Shown here piece after piece: positions 33,438-41,179 of a DNA stretch of 64,000 nt. The notes under the pieces are model-generated. The model saw nothing but the letters and a program-made list of their open reading frames with translations, had not been told where the DNA came from and did no database searches. Positions within the stretch are counted from its first letter, which is position 1, and each line of letters starts with the position of its first letter. This DNA is from DASSUW01 sp963835525 (GTDB lineage Bacteria > Actinomycetota > Thermoleophilia > Solirubrobacterales > Solirubrobacteraceae). The stretch covers positions 496,001 to 560,000 of the forward strand of contig CAWIFM010000009.1 of assembly GCA_963835525.1 (NCBI GenBank), read 5' to 3'. The position numbers and the translations under genes are program-made.

Positions 33438-33977
33438 ATGATGGTCTCCGACGAGGAGCTGTTGGTCGCCTCGGTGGGTGACGAGGAGGCCTTCGCCGCC
33501 TTCTACCGGCGCCATGCGCGGCCGCTCGCCGGGTTCTTCATGCGGCGCACCGGCGACGCCGAGCTGGCGGCCGATCTGACCGCGGAGACGTTCGCCGCCG
33601 CGCTTGCCTCGCGCCGGCGCTTTGACCCCGCCAAGGGAGCGGCGATCGGCTGGCTGTACGGGATCGCGCGGCACAAGCTCGCGCGGACGCTGTCGCACGG
33701 GCGGGTCGAGGACCGCGCCCGCCGGGCGCTCGGGATGGCGCCGCTCGGGCTTGACGATGAGGCGATCGAGCTCGTGGTGACCGCGGAGGGCGACGTCGTG
33801 GAGCTTCTGCAACGGCTGCCGGCCGACCAGCGCGCCGCGATCGAGGCGCGCGTGGTCGACGAGCAGGAGTACGAGCAGATCGCCGCCGCCACGCACACGT
33901 CCGAGGCCGTGATCCGAAAGCGCGTCTCGCGCGGCCTCGCGAGCCTGCGGCGCAAGCTGGAAGGGCGGACCCCATGA
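33438..33977 (+). CDS. ECF-type RNA polymerase sigma factor
   Basis: 179 residues from ATG 33438 (ATG 33441 is equally possible). Region 2 is seen in DEEAFAAFYRRHARPLAGFF and DAELAADLTAETFAAALASR (core binding and -10 recognition), region 4 in LLQRLPADQRAAIEARVV and YEQIAAATHTSEAVIRKRVS (helix-turn-helix for -35). It directs polymerase to a small regulon. The next gene overlaps by ATGA and encodes a membrane-anchored partner, the usual sigma/anti-sigma layout. The stop of the HD-domain gene is about 100 bases upstream, so it has its own promoter. Confidence 0.92.
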   Translation: MMVSDEELLVASVGDEEAFAAFYRRHARPLAGFFMRRTGDAELAADLTAETFAAALASRRRFDPAKGAAIGWLYGIARHKLARTLSHGRVEDRARRALGMAPLGLDDEAIELVVTAEGDVVELLQRLPADQRAAIEARVVDEQEYEQIAAATHTSEAVIRKRVSRGLASLRRKLEGRTP

Positions 33978-34840
33978 CCGACTTCTTCGACGACCTCGAA
34001 CGTGAGCTGCGCCGGGCGCACCGTCGCGACAACGAGAGCCATGCGCGCTCGCGTGTCTTTGACCTGCGGCGGCTGCCGGGCCTCCCCGCGACCGGTCTGC
34101 CAGCGCTGGTGGCGCTCGCCGTGGTCGCTGCCCTCGTCGCGGTCGTCGTGACCGTCGCGCGCGAGTCTGACGTCGAACGGCCGGCGGCGCCGCCGGGCAA
34201 GAAGGTCGTCGCTACCGACGTCGAGCGCGGCGTGCGCTTCAGCCTCGACGGACGGGTACTGACGGTGCAGCTGCTTCCACCTGTGCGCAACCAGACCTTC
34301 GAATCGGTCAGCGGCGCTGAGATCAGCGCGACCTGCGGCGCGAAGGTCGCCGCGCCGCCGGGTGATCCGCGGAGCGAGATCACGCTCTTCCGGCTCTGGC
34401 CGGCCGGCCAGACGAGCCTGAGCTACCGCTTCCCGCGCGACGTCTCGCGCTGGTGCCGGCTCGACCGCCAGTCCGTCGGCATCGTCGCGTTCGTGAGTTT
34501 CCCCGGCGCGCCGTCGGGGGCGAGGGGGCCGATCGCCGAGACCGCCGACAAGTGGGTGCGGCAATTCGCCTCAAGCGCTCAGACCTGCACCGACTACATG
34601 ACCCGGACCGCCTGCCGGCAGCTGAAGGGGTCCACGCGGGAGTGGCGAGCGTACTTCCTCGGCGCGACGGTCCAGGCAGTCGCCATCAGCGGCGATCGAG
34701 CGGCCGCCACGCTCTCGAACGACGAGATCGTCCAGCTGCGACGTAACGCGACGGGCGAGTGGCTGATCGACACGATGGGCCCGCTCGGGGCCGTGGGTTC
34801 TGATGCCGCCGCTCAGCGTCGAGAGCGCGGGGGTTCTTAA
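33974..34840 (+). CDS. Membrane-anchored partner of the ECF sigma factor, putative anti-sigma
   Basis: 288 residues. A cytoplasmic N-terminus of about 42 charged residues (FFDDLERELRRAHRRDNESH), one transmembrane helix (ALVALAVVAALVAVVVTVA, about 46-65) and a large extracytoplasmic domain with paired cysteines (SATCGAK, SRWCRLD, QTCTDYM, TACRQLKG). There is no zinc-binding HxxxCxxC anti-sigma domain, so it is not a standard ZAS protein. The gene order and four-base overlap make an anti-sigma or signal-transducing role likely (inference). The ectodomain is of unknown family. Confidence 0.75.
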   Translation: MTDFFDDLERELRRAHRRDNESHARSRVFDLRRLPGLPATGLPALVALAVVAALVAVVVTVARESDVERPAAPPGKKVVATDVERGVRFSLDGRVLTVQLLPPVRNQTFESVSGAEISATCGAKVAAPPGDPRSEITLFRLWPAGQTSLSYRFPRDVSRWCRLDRQSVGIVAFVSFPGAPSGARGPIAETADKWVRQFASSAQTCTDYMTRTACRQLKGSTREWRAYFLGATVQAVAISGDRAAATLSNDEIVQLRRNATGEWLIDTMGPLGAVGSDAAAQRRERGGS

Positions 34841-34861
34841 CTGGACCGACCCCAGCAGACG

Positions 34862-34898
34862 CCGGAACCGCTGAGCACCAGTTTCCGGGACTGAGCAC
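34862..34898. other. Short inverted and direct repeats upstream of the second M14 gene
   Basis: CCGGAA (34862-34867) pairs with TTCCGG (34883-34888), and CTGAGCAC is repeated at 34871 and 34891, 20 bases apart. This could be a weak terminator for the sigma operon or a regulator site for the carboxypeptidase gene; evidence is slight. Confidence 0.3.
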
Positions 34899-34951
34899 GT
34901 TCCAGGCGGGTAACAAGGCTTGCCTCGGAACTTCGGGAGGGGTACTCACAC

Positions 34952-37321
34952 ATGCTCAGACGAGGGATCGTTTCGCTGGCGCTCGGCGTAGCCGGGGCCG
35001 GGCTGCTCGCGGGGACTGCGCAGGCGGTGACCATCGCGTCGCCGGCTGCGGTCGACCGCAGCTGCTCGGCGCGGCTGCTGACCACGGGCGCGGGCTTCGT
35101 GCAGAAGGCCGTCACCGCGACCGGCGCCGGCAGCGTGACTGCGCGGCTCGACGGCGGCACGGGCGACTGGGACCTGGCGGTGTTCGACACGCTGACCGGC
35201 CGCCTGGTGGCCGGCTCGTCCTACCGCGGCAGCCGCGAGCTCGCCGCGGGCTACGTGCCCGCCGCGGGCGCGATCACTGTGCAGGCGTGCCGACTGTCGG
35301 GCGGCGCCGGGACGGCGAACCTGACGATCACCACCCAGGGCCTGCCCGCCGTCAGCGCGGAGCCGTCCTCGATGGTGCGCGTCGCCACGCCCACGCGCGC
35401 GCGGGCGCAGCAGCTCGCGAACTCGGGCCTCGACGTCACCGAGCACGGCGGCGCCGGGTTCCTCGACGTCGTCCTGCACGGCGCCGCCGACGCGCGCAAG
35501 CTGCGCGACGCCGGCTTCCAGTACGTCACGCAGGTCCCGGACCTCACGGTCCAGAGTCGCCGCGACCGCCGCGCCGACGCCACCTTCGCCGCCGCCAACG
35601 TTGCAACCGCGCTGCCGAGCGGCCAGAACACGTACCGCCGGCTGTTCGACTACTCCGAGGACATGAAGCGCCTCGCGCGCGAGCACCCCGACCTCGTCAA
35701 GCCGATCACCCTCAACCACACGACCTACGAGGGTCGCCCGGTCGAGGGCATCGAGATCACCACCAGCCCGAACGCCCGCGACGGCAAGCCCGTCTTCCTG
35801 CAGATGGGCGCGCACCACGCGCGCGAGTGGCCGTCGGCCGAGCACGCGATGGAGTGGGCGTACGAGCTGATCCTCGGCTACCGCCGCGGCGACGCGCAGA
35901 GCAAGCGCCTCGTGGAGACCACGCGCACGATCGTCGTGCCGGTCGTCAACCCCGACGGCTTCAACGCCTCGCGCGAGGCCGGCGAGCTGCTGGGCGCCGG
36001 CGACGGGCGCGGCGGCAGCGCCGACGACGAGACGGTCAACATCCTCAGCCACCCGAACGAGTACCGGCGCAAGAACTGCCGCATGATCACCGGCGAGGAG
36101 GCCGGCAACTGCCTGCAGCCGGCCTTCGGCCTGGCCAGCGCGGGCGTCGACCCGAACCGCAACTACGGCGGCTTCTGGGGCGGCCCGGGCGCATCCGGCG
36201 ATCCCACCAACGAGACCTACTGGGGCACCGGCCCGTTCTCGGAGCCGGAGACGAAGAACGTCCGCGAGCTGATCTCCTCGCGCCAGGTCACCACCCTGAT
36301 CACCAACCACACGTTCTCGAACCTCGTGCTGCGCCCGCCCGGGATCCAGGTCCAGGGCCTGACCCCGGACGAGCCGATCTACAAGGCGCTGGGTGACGCG
36401 ATGGCGGCGGAGAACGGGTACGCGAGCCAGCTCTCCTACCAGCTCTACGACACCACGGGCACGACCGAGGACTGGAGCTACTACTCGACCGGCGGCCTCG
36501 GCTTCACGTTCGAGATCGGGCCGGAGCACTTCCACCCGCCGTTCGCCGAGACGGTGGCCGAGTACGAGGGCGGCAACCGCGCCGCGTACTACCTCGCGCA
36601 GGAGAACACGGCCGATGCCACCAAGCACGCCGTGCTCGCCGGCCAGGCGCCGGCCGGCGCCGTGCTGCGGCTGAAGAAGACGTTCCAGACCCCGACGTCG
36701 CAGGACACGACGTTCACCGACACGCTCGACAGCACGATGCAGGTCCCGGCCAACGGGCGCTTCGAGTGGCACGTCAACCAGTCGACACGCCCGCTCGTCG
36801 CGCAGGAGCGCGGCCGCGAGGCGACCGGCGAGCCGAGCCCGCCGCAGTCGTTCGCGGCGCGCGGCGAGTCGACCCCGTGCGCGAACTTCGACGACCCGCC
36901 GGAGGGCTGCTACGAGGACCACGTGATCACGGTTCCGGCCGGCGAGGGGATCGACAACGCGCGCGCGACGATCCGCGTCGAGTGGCCGAGCCCGGTCAGC
37001 GACTACGACGTCCGCGTGCTGCGCGACGGCGTCGAGGTCGGCAGCTCCGCCCAGGGCACGACGAACTTCGAGCAGGTCACGCTCGGGGATCCGCAGCCCG
37101 GCGAGTACGTCGTCCGCGTGATCAACTTCGCGGCCGCCGAGCCGTGGAGCGGGACTGTGACGTTCGAGGGTCCCGAGGCGTTCCAGCCGGCGCAGACCGA
37201 GACCTGGACGCTGTTCTGCGAGGACGCGGACGGGACGATCCGCTCGGCGCGCCAGGTCGGCATCGCGCGCGGCGAGCGCCGCTCACTCGACCTGCGGGGG
37301 GACTGCAGGGTCAGGCAGTAA
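34952..37321 (+). CDS. Secreted M14 zinc carboxypeptidase, second copy
   Basis: 789 residues, signal peptide MLRRGIVSLALGVAGAGLLA (cleavage near TAQA), ribosome site GGGAGGGG. N-terminal beta domain (about 30-125), pro-region to about 215, then the M14 domain (about 220-555) with zinc ligands in HHAREW (about 288), VDPNRNYGG (about 399), NHTFSN (about 452) and catalytic Glu in FTFEIGPEH (about 521). The C-terminal 200 residues form a proprotein-like beta sandwich with paired cysteines (STPCANFDD, EGCYEDH). It differs from the first copy mainly by the shorter accessory region. Role: extracellular peptide trimming. It overlaps the convergent ATP-grasp gene by 11 bases. Confidence 0.9.
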   Translation: MLRRGIVSLALGVAGAGLLAGTAQAVTIASPAAVDRSCSARLLTTGAGFVQKAVTATGAGSVTARLDGGTGDWDLAVFDTLTGRLVAGSSYRGSRELAAGYVPAAGAITVQACRLSGGAGTANLTITTQGLPAVSAEPSSMVRVATPTRARAQQLANSGLDVTEHGGAGFLDVVLHGAADARKLRDAGFQYVTQVPDLTVQSRRDRRADATFAAANVATALPSGQNTYRRLFDYSEDMKRLAREHPDLVKPITLNHTTYEGRPVEGIEITTSPNARDGKPVFLQMGAHHAREWPSAEHAMEWAYELILGYRRGDAQSKRLVETTRTIVVPVVNPDGFNASREAGELLGAGDGRGGSADDETVNILSHPNEYRRKNCRMITGEEAGNCLQPAFGLASAGVDPNRNYGGFWGGPGASGDPTNETYWGTGPFSEPETKNVRELISSRQVTTLITNHTFSNLVLRPPGIQVQGLTPDEPIYKALGDAMAAENGYASQLSYQLYDTTGTTEDWSYYSTGGLGFTFEIGPEHFHPPFAETVAEYEGGNRAAYYLAQENTADATKHAVLAGQAPAGAVLRLKKTFQTPTSQDTTFTDTLDSTMQVPANGRFEWHVNQSTRPLVAQERGREATGEPSPPQSFAARGESTPCANFDDPPEGCYEDHVITVPAGEGIDNARATIRVEWPSPVSDYDVRVLRDGVEVGSSAQGTTNFEQVTLGDPQPGEYVVRVINFAAAEPWSGTVTFEGPEAFQPAQTETWTLFCEDADGTIRSARQVGIARGERRSLDLRGDCRVRQ

Positions 37322-38528
37322 TAAGACCGCGGAAGTGCGCGACGAACCTCTCGTGCTCGTGCGGGGGGTACGTCGCGCGCACCGTCTCCACCAACAGGTC
37401 GTCGAAGTCCTGCGACGCAATCCACTCGGACACCATCTCGTCGACGTGGGGTAGGCGGCTGTCGCAGAAGTCCTGGTAGCGCTCGACCTCGAAGTACTCG
37501 TCGGCCAGCTTGCGGTAGGCGGCGAGCTTCTCCTCGTAGCTGAGGTCCTCGCGGTCGCCGATGTCGAAGTAGTGCCGCGTGTCGAGGTCCACCTGGTTCC
37601 GGCGCCCCGTGACCACGCAGAACACGCACCAGCGGAGCAGCGCCTTCATGGCCCACGGGAAGTAGTGGTGCAGGCTGGTGACGGCCACGTCGGGCGACGC
37701 GTTGGCGTAGTCGATCGGGTACGCCTCCGTGCCCTTGATCAGCGTCTCGCACGAGTTGAACTCCCAGCGGAAGAACGCGTTGATGAGCCGGCTGATGGTG
37801 AGCACCTCGTCGCCGGTCTCCGGGCTGAGGAACTCGTGCTCGACGGCGTAGCGGTCGTGCATCGGGAGGTCGGGCCGGAACTTCATCACCATCGTCTCGG
37901 CGCCGATCGAGAGCGAGCGGGCGAAGACGTCGAAGCCGTCGACCGCGGCCTGCAGGTGCATCAGCCGCTGGCCGGAGGTGTCGTAGGCGCGCCTGAGCTC
38001 GGCGGGGCCTTTGATGTGGCTCACGCCCACCCACTGGCCGCCGTCGTAGGGCTTCATGAACAGCGGGTAGCCGATCTTGTCGGCGATCGCCTCGAGGTCG
38101 AACGGCTGGTTGTACTTGGCGGCGGTGTAGGCGAAGCGCGCGTTGTCGGGCGGGTTCTTGTGCGGGACGAGCACCGTCTGCGGCACCTTCAGGCCGAGCC
38201 GCAGCATCGCGCAGTAGGCGGCGTGCTTCTCCATCGACTGGAAGGTGAACGGGCTGTTGAGCAGGTACACGTCGTCCATCAGCGAGACCTTCTTCAGCCA
38301 CTCGCGCGGGAGGTAGTACCAGTAGGCGAGCCGGTCGACGACGAGGTCGTGGCGCGGCTTGTCGCGCAGGTCGAACGGCTCCATCGTGATCCGCTCGACC
38401 GACACCTCGTGGCTCGTGCCGGAGGCGTCCTTGACCGGCCCGAGGCGGCCGAGCAGCGTCTCGAACGCGCGCGGCCAGTCCTCCTCGGTGCCGAGCAGCA
38501 GTCCGATCAGGTGATTCGTCTTCGGCAT
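37311..38528 (-). CDS. ATP-grasp family protein of unknown product
   Basis: 405 residues from ATG 38528. Visible ATP-grasp elements are the first nucleotide-binding strand GYPLFMKPYDGGQWVGVSHI, the hinge/adenine region LMHLQAAVDGFDVFARSLSI and the metal-binding stretch near the C-terminus of the domain. The opening MPKTNHLIGLLLGTEEDWP and the region VSVERITMEPFDLRDKPRHD are typical of RimK-like ligases that join an amino acid or acid to a partner. The start shares one base with the esterase stop (TGATG), and a second esterase is upstream. The three probably make or break one ester/amide compound, which I cannot name. Confidence 0.8.
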   Translation of the reverse strand: MPKTNHLIGLLLGTEEDWPRAFETLLGRLGPVKDASGTSHEVSVERITMEPFDLRDKPRHDLVVDRLAYWYYLPREWLKKVSLMDDVYLLNSPFTFQSMEKHAAYCAMLRLGLKVPQTVLVPHKNPPDNARFAYTAAKYNQPFDLEAIADKIGYPLFMKPYDGGQWVGVSHIKGPAELRRAYDTSGQRLMHLQAAVDGFDVFARSLSIGAETMVMKFRPDLPMHDRYAVEHEFLSPETGDEVLTISRLINAFFRWEFNSCETLIKGTEAYPIDYANASPDVAVTSLHHYFPWAMKALLRWCVFCVVTGRRNQVDLDTRHYFDIGDREDLSYEEKLAAYRKLADEYFEVERYQDFCDSRLPHVDEMVSEWIASQDFDDLLVETVRATYPPHEHERFVAHFRGLITA

Positions 38529-39175
38529 CAGCAGAACCTCGGGAGATGATGGGTGATCTGCGCTCGCCATGACGGCCAGTCGTGCGGGACGTCGTGCCCC
38601 CACAGGTCCAGCTCGTGCTGGATGCCCTTCTCGTGCAGCAGCCGGGCGAGGTGCTTCGTGCTCTCCAGCGCGCCCGTGGTGTCCTCCCACATGCCCTGGC
38701 CGCAGACGAGCAGGAAGCTCGCGCGCGAGCGGATCCAGTCGAGGTGGTCGCCGTGCATCGACCCCACCTCGCCCGTGATCCCGAACTCGTAGTTGCCCGA
38801 CATCGAGATCGCGGCAGTGAACAGGTCGGCGCGCCGGAGCACGAAGTTGACCGCGTGGAAGGCGCCCATGCTGCAGCCGGTGGTGAGGATGTCCTGGTGG
38901 CCGCCCTGGTCGTCGTGGATGAACGGCGCGACCTGGTCGATGACCCACGACTCGTAGCCGCTGCGGTCGCCGGAGTCGAAGGCGTCGATGCAGTAGAGCT
39001 TGCAGCGGCCGGCCTCGAGCAGGCTGCCGAGCGCATGGACGACGCCCTGGCCGTCCCAGTCGTGGGCGCTGCCGCCCTCGGCGGGGAAGACGAGGACGGG
39101 CCGGCCGTAGTGGCCGTAGACGAGGACGTTCCCGCTCGCCCCGATCGCGGGCGAGTAGAGCTCGGCGTGCCTCAC
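38528..39175 (-). CDS. Alpha/beta-hydrolase esterase (COG4947-like)
   Basis: 215 residues from GTG 39175, overlapping the upstream stop (GTGA). It opens VRHAELYSPAIGASGNVLVY; the nucleophile elbow is GCSMGAFH, the acid lies in the following strands (FLLVCGQGMWEDTTG) and the catalytic His is in LWGHDVPHDWPSW. It belongs to the esterase-D/COG4947-like proteins that are often encoded beside ATP-grasp ligases. It probably hydrolyses an acyl ester made or consumed by the neighbouring enzymes (inference). Middle gene of the operon. Confidence 0.82.
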   Translation of the reverse strand: MRHAELYSPAIGASGNVLVYGHYGRPVLVFPAEGGSAHDWDGQGVVHALGSLLEAGRCKLYCIDAFDSGDRSGYESWVIDQVAPFIHDDQGGHQDILTTGCSMGAFHAVNFVLRRADLFTAAISMSGNYEFGITGEVGSMHGDHLDWIRSRASFLLVCGQGMWEDTTGALESTKHLARLLHEKGIQHELDLWGHDVPHDWPSWRAQITHHLPRFC

Positions 39176-40161
39176 GTCCACACCTCCTGCAGAAGCCGTG
39201 TCAGATGCGGGTCGAAGGCGTCGCGCCAGGCCGTGTAGTTGTGCAGGTCCGGCACCTCGTCGAGGCGGGTGTCGTAGCCCTGCTCGGCGAGCGCGCGCGC
39301 CATCACGCGGTTGTTGAAGACGTTCTCCTCCGCCGTGCCGCAGGTCAGCTGAACGGGGACCGGCCTGGCGGTGGTGCGGAGGATCCGCCGCACCACGCGG
39401 ACGATCCGCTCGTAGCGGACGAAGCCGGACTCGTGGCGGTCGAAACGCGACATGAAGAAGCTGCCTGACTGCAGGAACAGCCCGGCGAACGTACCCGGAG
39501 CGCGCCGCTGAGTCACCAGCATCGCGAGCGCGCCGAGGCTGGCGCCCATGCCGACCGGCTGGCCGGCGGCCGGCAGTGCCGGGATCACATCCACGTACAG
39601 GGCACGCGCGTAGAGCGCCGACGCCGAGTACCACTCGTCGCGCGGCCCCGGCGCCAGCAGCGCGACGCGATGCGGCGGCAGCGTCCCGGCGGCGATCATG
39701 GCGGCCGAATAGCGGCAGAGCAGGGCGAGCTTGTCGTACTCGGGCCCGTCATGGGCGACGAGCAGCGGCAGCGGCTCGTCGGTGAGAGGGCTCCAGATGC
39801 GGCCGGTGACGTTCGCGCCCAGCCCGCGGCCGCGCACGCTGAAGTCCTGGTAGCGACCCTCGACGGTCTCCGCCTCGAGCCACGCCGGCGGCTCGTAGCC
39901 GGGCAGCAGCAGCACCGACTTCTCCCCGAAGGCGCCGGGCGCCCACAGCGGGTTGCCCGGATCCGGTCCGGTCTGCGTGGCGCCGTCCCGATCGGTGACC
40001 TCGACGTGGTACTCGAGCCGCGTGATGGCCGGCGGGTCGAGGTCCAGTACCCAATCGTCGCCGTCTCGGCGATAGCTGCGCTGCTCGTCCGTCAACGACA
40101 GGTCCGAGCACAGGCGCACGGCCGCGTACCGGCGCACAGGGTCCGCGAGGCGGAACGTCAC
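39172..40161 (-). CDS. Enterochelin esterase-like hydrolase with N-terminal early-Ig-like domain
   Basis: About 329 residues if it starts at GTG 40161; ATG 40206 or 40236 would overlap the divergent LacI gene, so the shorter start is chosen. The N-terminal domain (RRYAAVRLCSDLSLTDEQRS, LEYHVEVTDRDGATQTG) is the carbohydrate-binding-like Ig fold typical of Fes/enterochelin esterases. The hydrolase has PLLVAHDGPEYDKLALLCRY, nucleophile elbow GMGASLGALA and catalytic His in DLHNYTAWRDAFD. A siderophore-like or polyester substrate is possible. Leads the esterase/esterase/ATP-grasp operon, so co-regulation by the adjacent LacI protein is plausible. Confidence 0.8.
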   Translation of the reverse strand: MTFRLADPVRRYAAVRLCSDLSLTDEQRSYRRDGDDWVLDLDPPAITRLEYHVEVTDRDGATQTGPDPGNPLWAPGAFGEKSVLLLPGYEPPAWLEAETVEGRYQDFSVRGRGLGANVTGRIWSPLTDEPLPLLVAHDGPEYDKLALLCRYSAAMIAAGTLPPHRVALLAPGPRDEWYSASALYARALYVDVIPALPAAGQPVGMGASLGALAMLVTQRRAPGTFAGLFLQSGSFFMSRFDRHESGFVRYERIVRVVRRILRTTARPVPVQLTCGTAEENVFNNRVMARALAEQGYDTRLDEVPDLHNYTAWRDAFDPHLTRLLQEVWT

Positions 40162-40180
40162 GCGGCCGGACGGTACCGTG
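40162..40180. promoter_or_regulatory. Divergent LacI/esterase junction with palindrome ACGGTACCGT
   Basis: The perfect 10-bp palindrome at 40170-40179 lies between the two chosen starts and covers the LacI GTG. It is a candidate operator, but such short palindromes are frequent. Confidence 0.35.
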
Positions 40181-41179
40181 CGCAGCCTGGCGTCGCTGGC
40201 CGACATCAGTCGCCGCGCGGGCGTGTCGATCGCCACGGCCTCGCGCGTGCTGAACGGCTCGTCGCACCCTGTCTCGGAGACGACCCGAAGCCGCGTGCTG
40301 GCGGCGGCGGACGAGCTGGGCTACCGGCCGAGCGAGCTCGCGCGAGCGCTCGTGAAGCGCACGAGCCGGATCGTCGGCGTGCTCGTCGGCGACATCGTCG
40401 ACCCCTACTTCGCCGAGATCGTGCGCGGGGTCGAGGACGTGGCGACGAGCGTCGGCCACCTGACGATGGTGTGCAACACCGACCGCCGGCCGGCCGCCGA
40501 GCTCGCCCACCTGGACGTGCTGCGCGACTACCACGCGGCGGGCGTCGTGTTCGCGGGCAGCGGCTACGAGGACGCCGCCGAGGCGGCGGCGCTGCGGGAC
40601 GCGGTCGCCGACCTTCAGGAGCGCGGCTCGGTCGTCGTGGCGCTCGCCGCGCGCGACCTCGACTGCCCGAGCGTGCTGGTCGACAACCGAGCCGCCGCGC
40701 GCGAGGCGACCCAGCACCTGCTGTCGCTCGGCCACCGGCGTATCGCGTTCGTTGCCGGGCCGGCGGGGCTGCACCCCGGTGCCCACCGGCTGGAGGGCTT
40801 CCGAGCGGCGGTCGAAGCGGCGGGCGCGGACGCGCTCGTGCTGCCGGGCGGGTTCGAGTTCGAGGCGGGCACGGCGGCGGCCGAGACGCTGCTGGCGGGC
40901 GACCTGCCCGACGCCGTGCTCGGCGTCAACGACGAGGTGGCGATCGGGGTGCTCACCGGGCTGCGGCGCGGCGGCGTCGACGTCCCCGGCCGGATCTCGG
41001 TGGCGGGGATCGACGGCACGCGGCCCGCGCGGCTCGTCGATCTGACCACGGTCTCGCTGCCGCTGCACGACCTCGGCGAGACGGCCGCGCGGGTGATCCT
41101 CGAGGGCGTGGAGGGAGACGTCGTGCTGCCGCACCGGCTTGTGCAGCGGGCGACCACGGCGACGAGCGCGCGGGACTAG
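40178..41179 (+). CDS. LacI family transcriptional regulator
   Basis: 333 residues from GTG 40178. N-terminal helix-turn-helix SLADISRRAGVSIATASRVL and hinge VSETTRSRVLAAADELGYRP precede a periplasmic-binding-protein-like effector domain (RIVGVLVGDIVDPYFAEIVR, RRIAFVAGPAGLHPGAHRL, VLGVNDEVAIGVLTGLRRGG). LacI proteins repress until a sugar-like ligand binds. The start lies 16 bases from that of the divergent esterase operon, and ACGGTACCGT (40170-40179) is a perfect 10-bp palindrome at the junction. It ends in a four-base convergent overlap (CTAG) with the aminotransferase. Confidence 0.9.
   Translation: MRSLASLADISRRAGVSIATASRVLNGSSHPVSETTRSRVLAAADELGYRPSELARALVKRTSRIVGVLVGDIVDPYFAEIVRGVEDVATSVGHLTMVCNTDRRPAAELAHLDVLRDYHAAGVVFAGSGYEDAAEAAALRDAVADLQERGSVVVALAARDLDCPSVLVDNRAAAREATQHLLSLGHRRIAFVAGPAGLHPGAHRLEGFRAAVEAAGADALVLPGGFEFEAGTAAAETLLAGDLPDAVLGVNDEVAIGVLTGLRRGGVDVPGRISVAGIDGTRPARLVDLTTVSLPLHDLGETAARVILEGVEGDVVLPHRLVQRATTATSARD

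Noticed and set aside
34862..34888. Terminator after the sigma/anti-sigma pair
   Set aside because: Only six base pairs and no U-tract; kept as a low-confidence structural note, not called a terminator.
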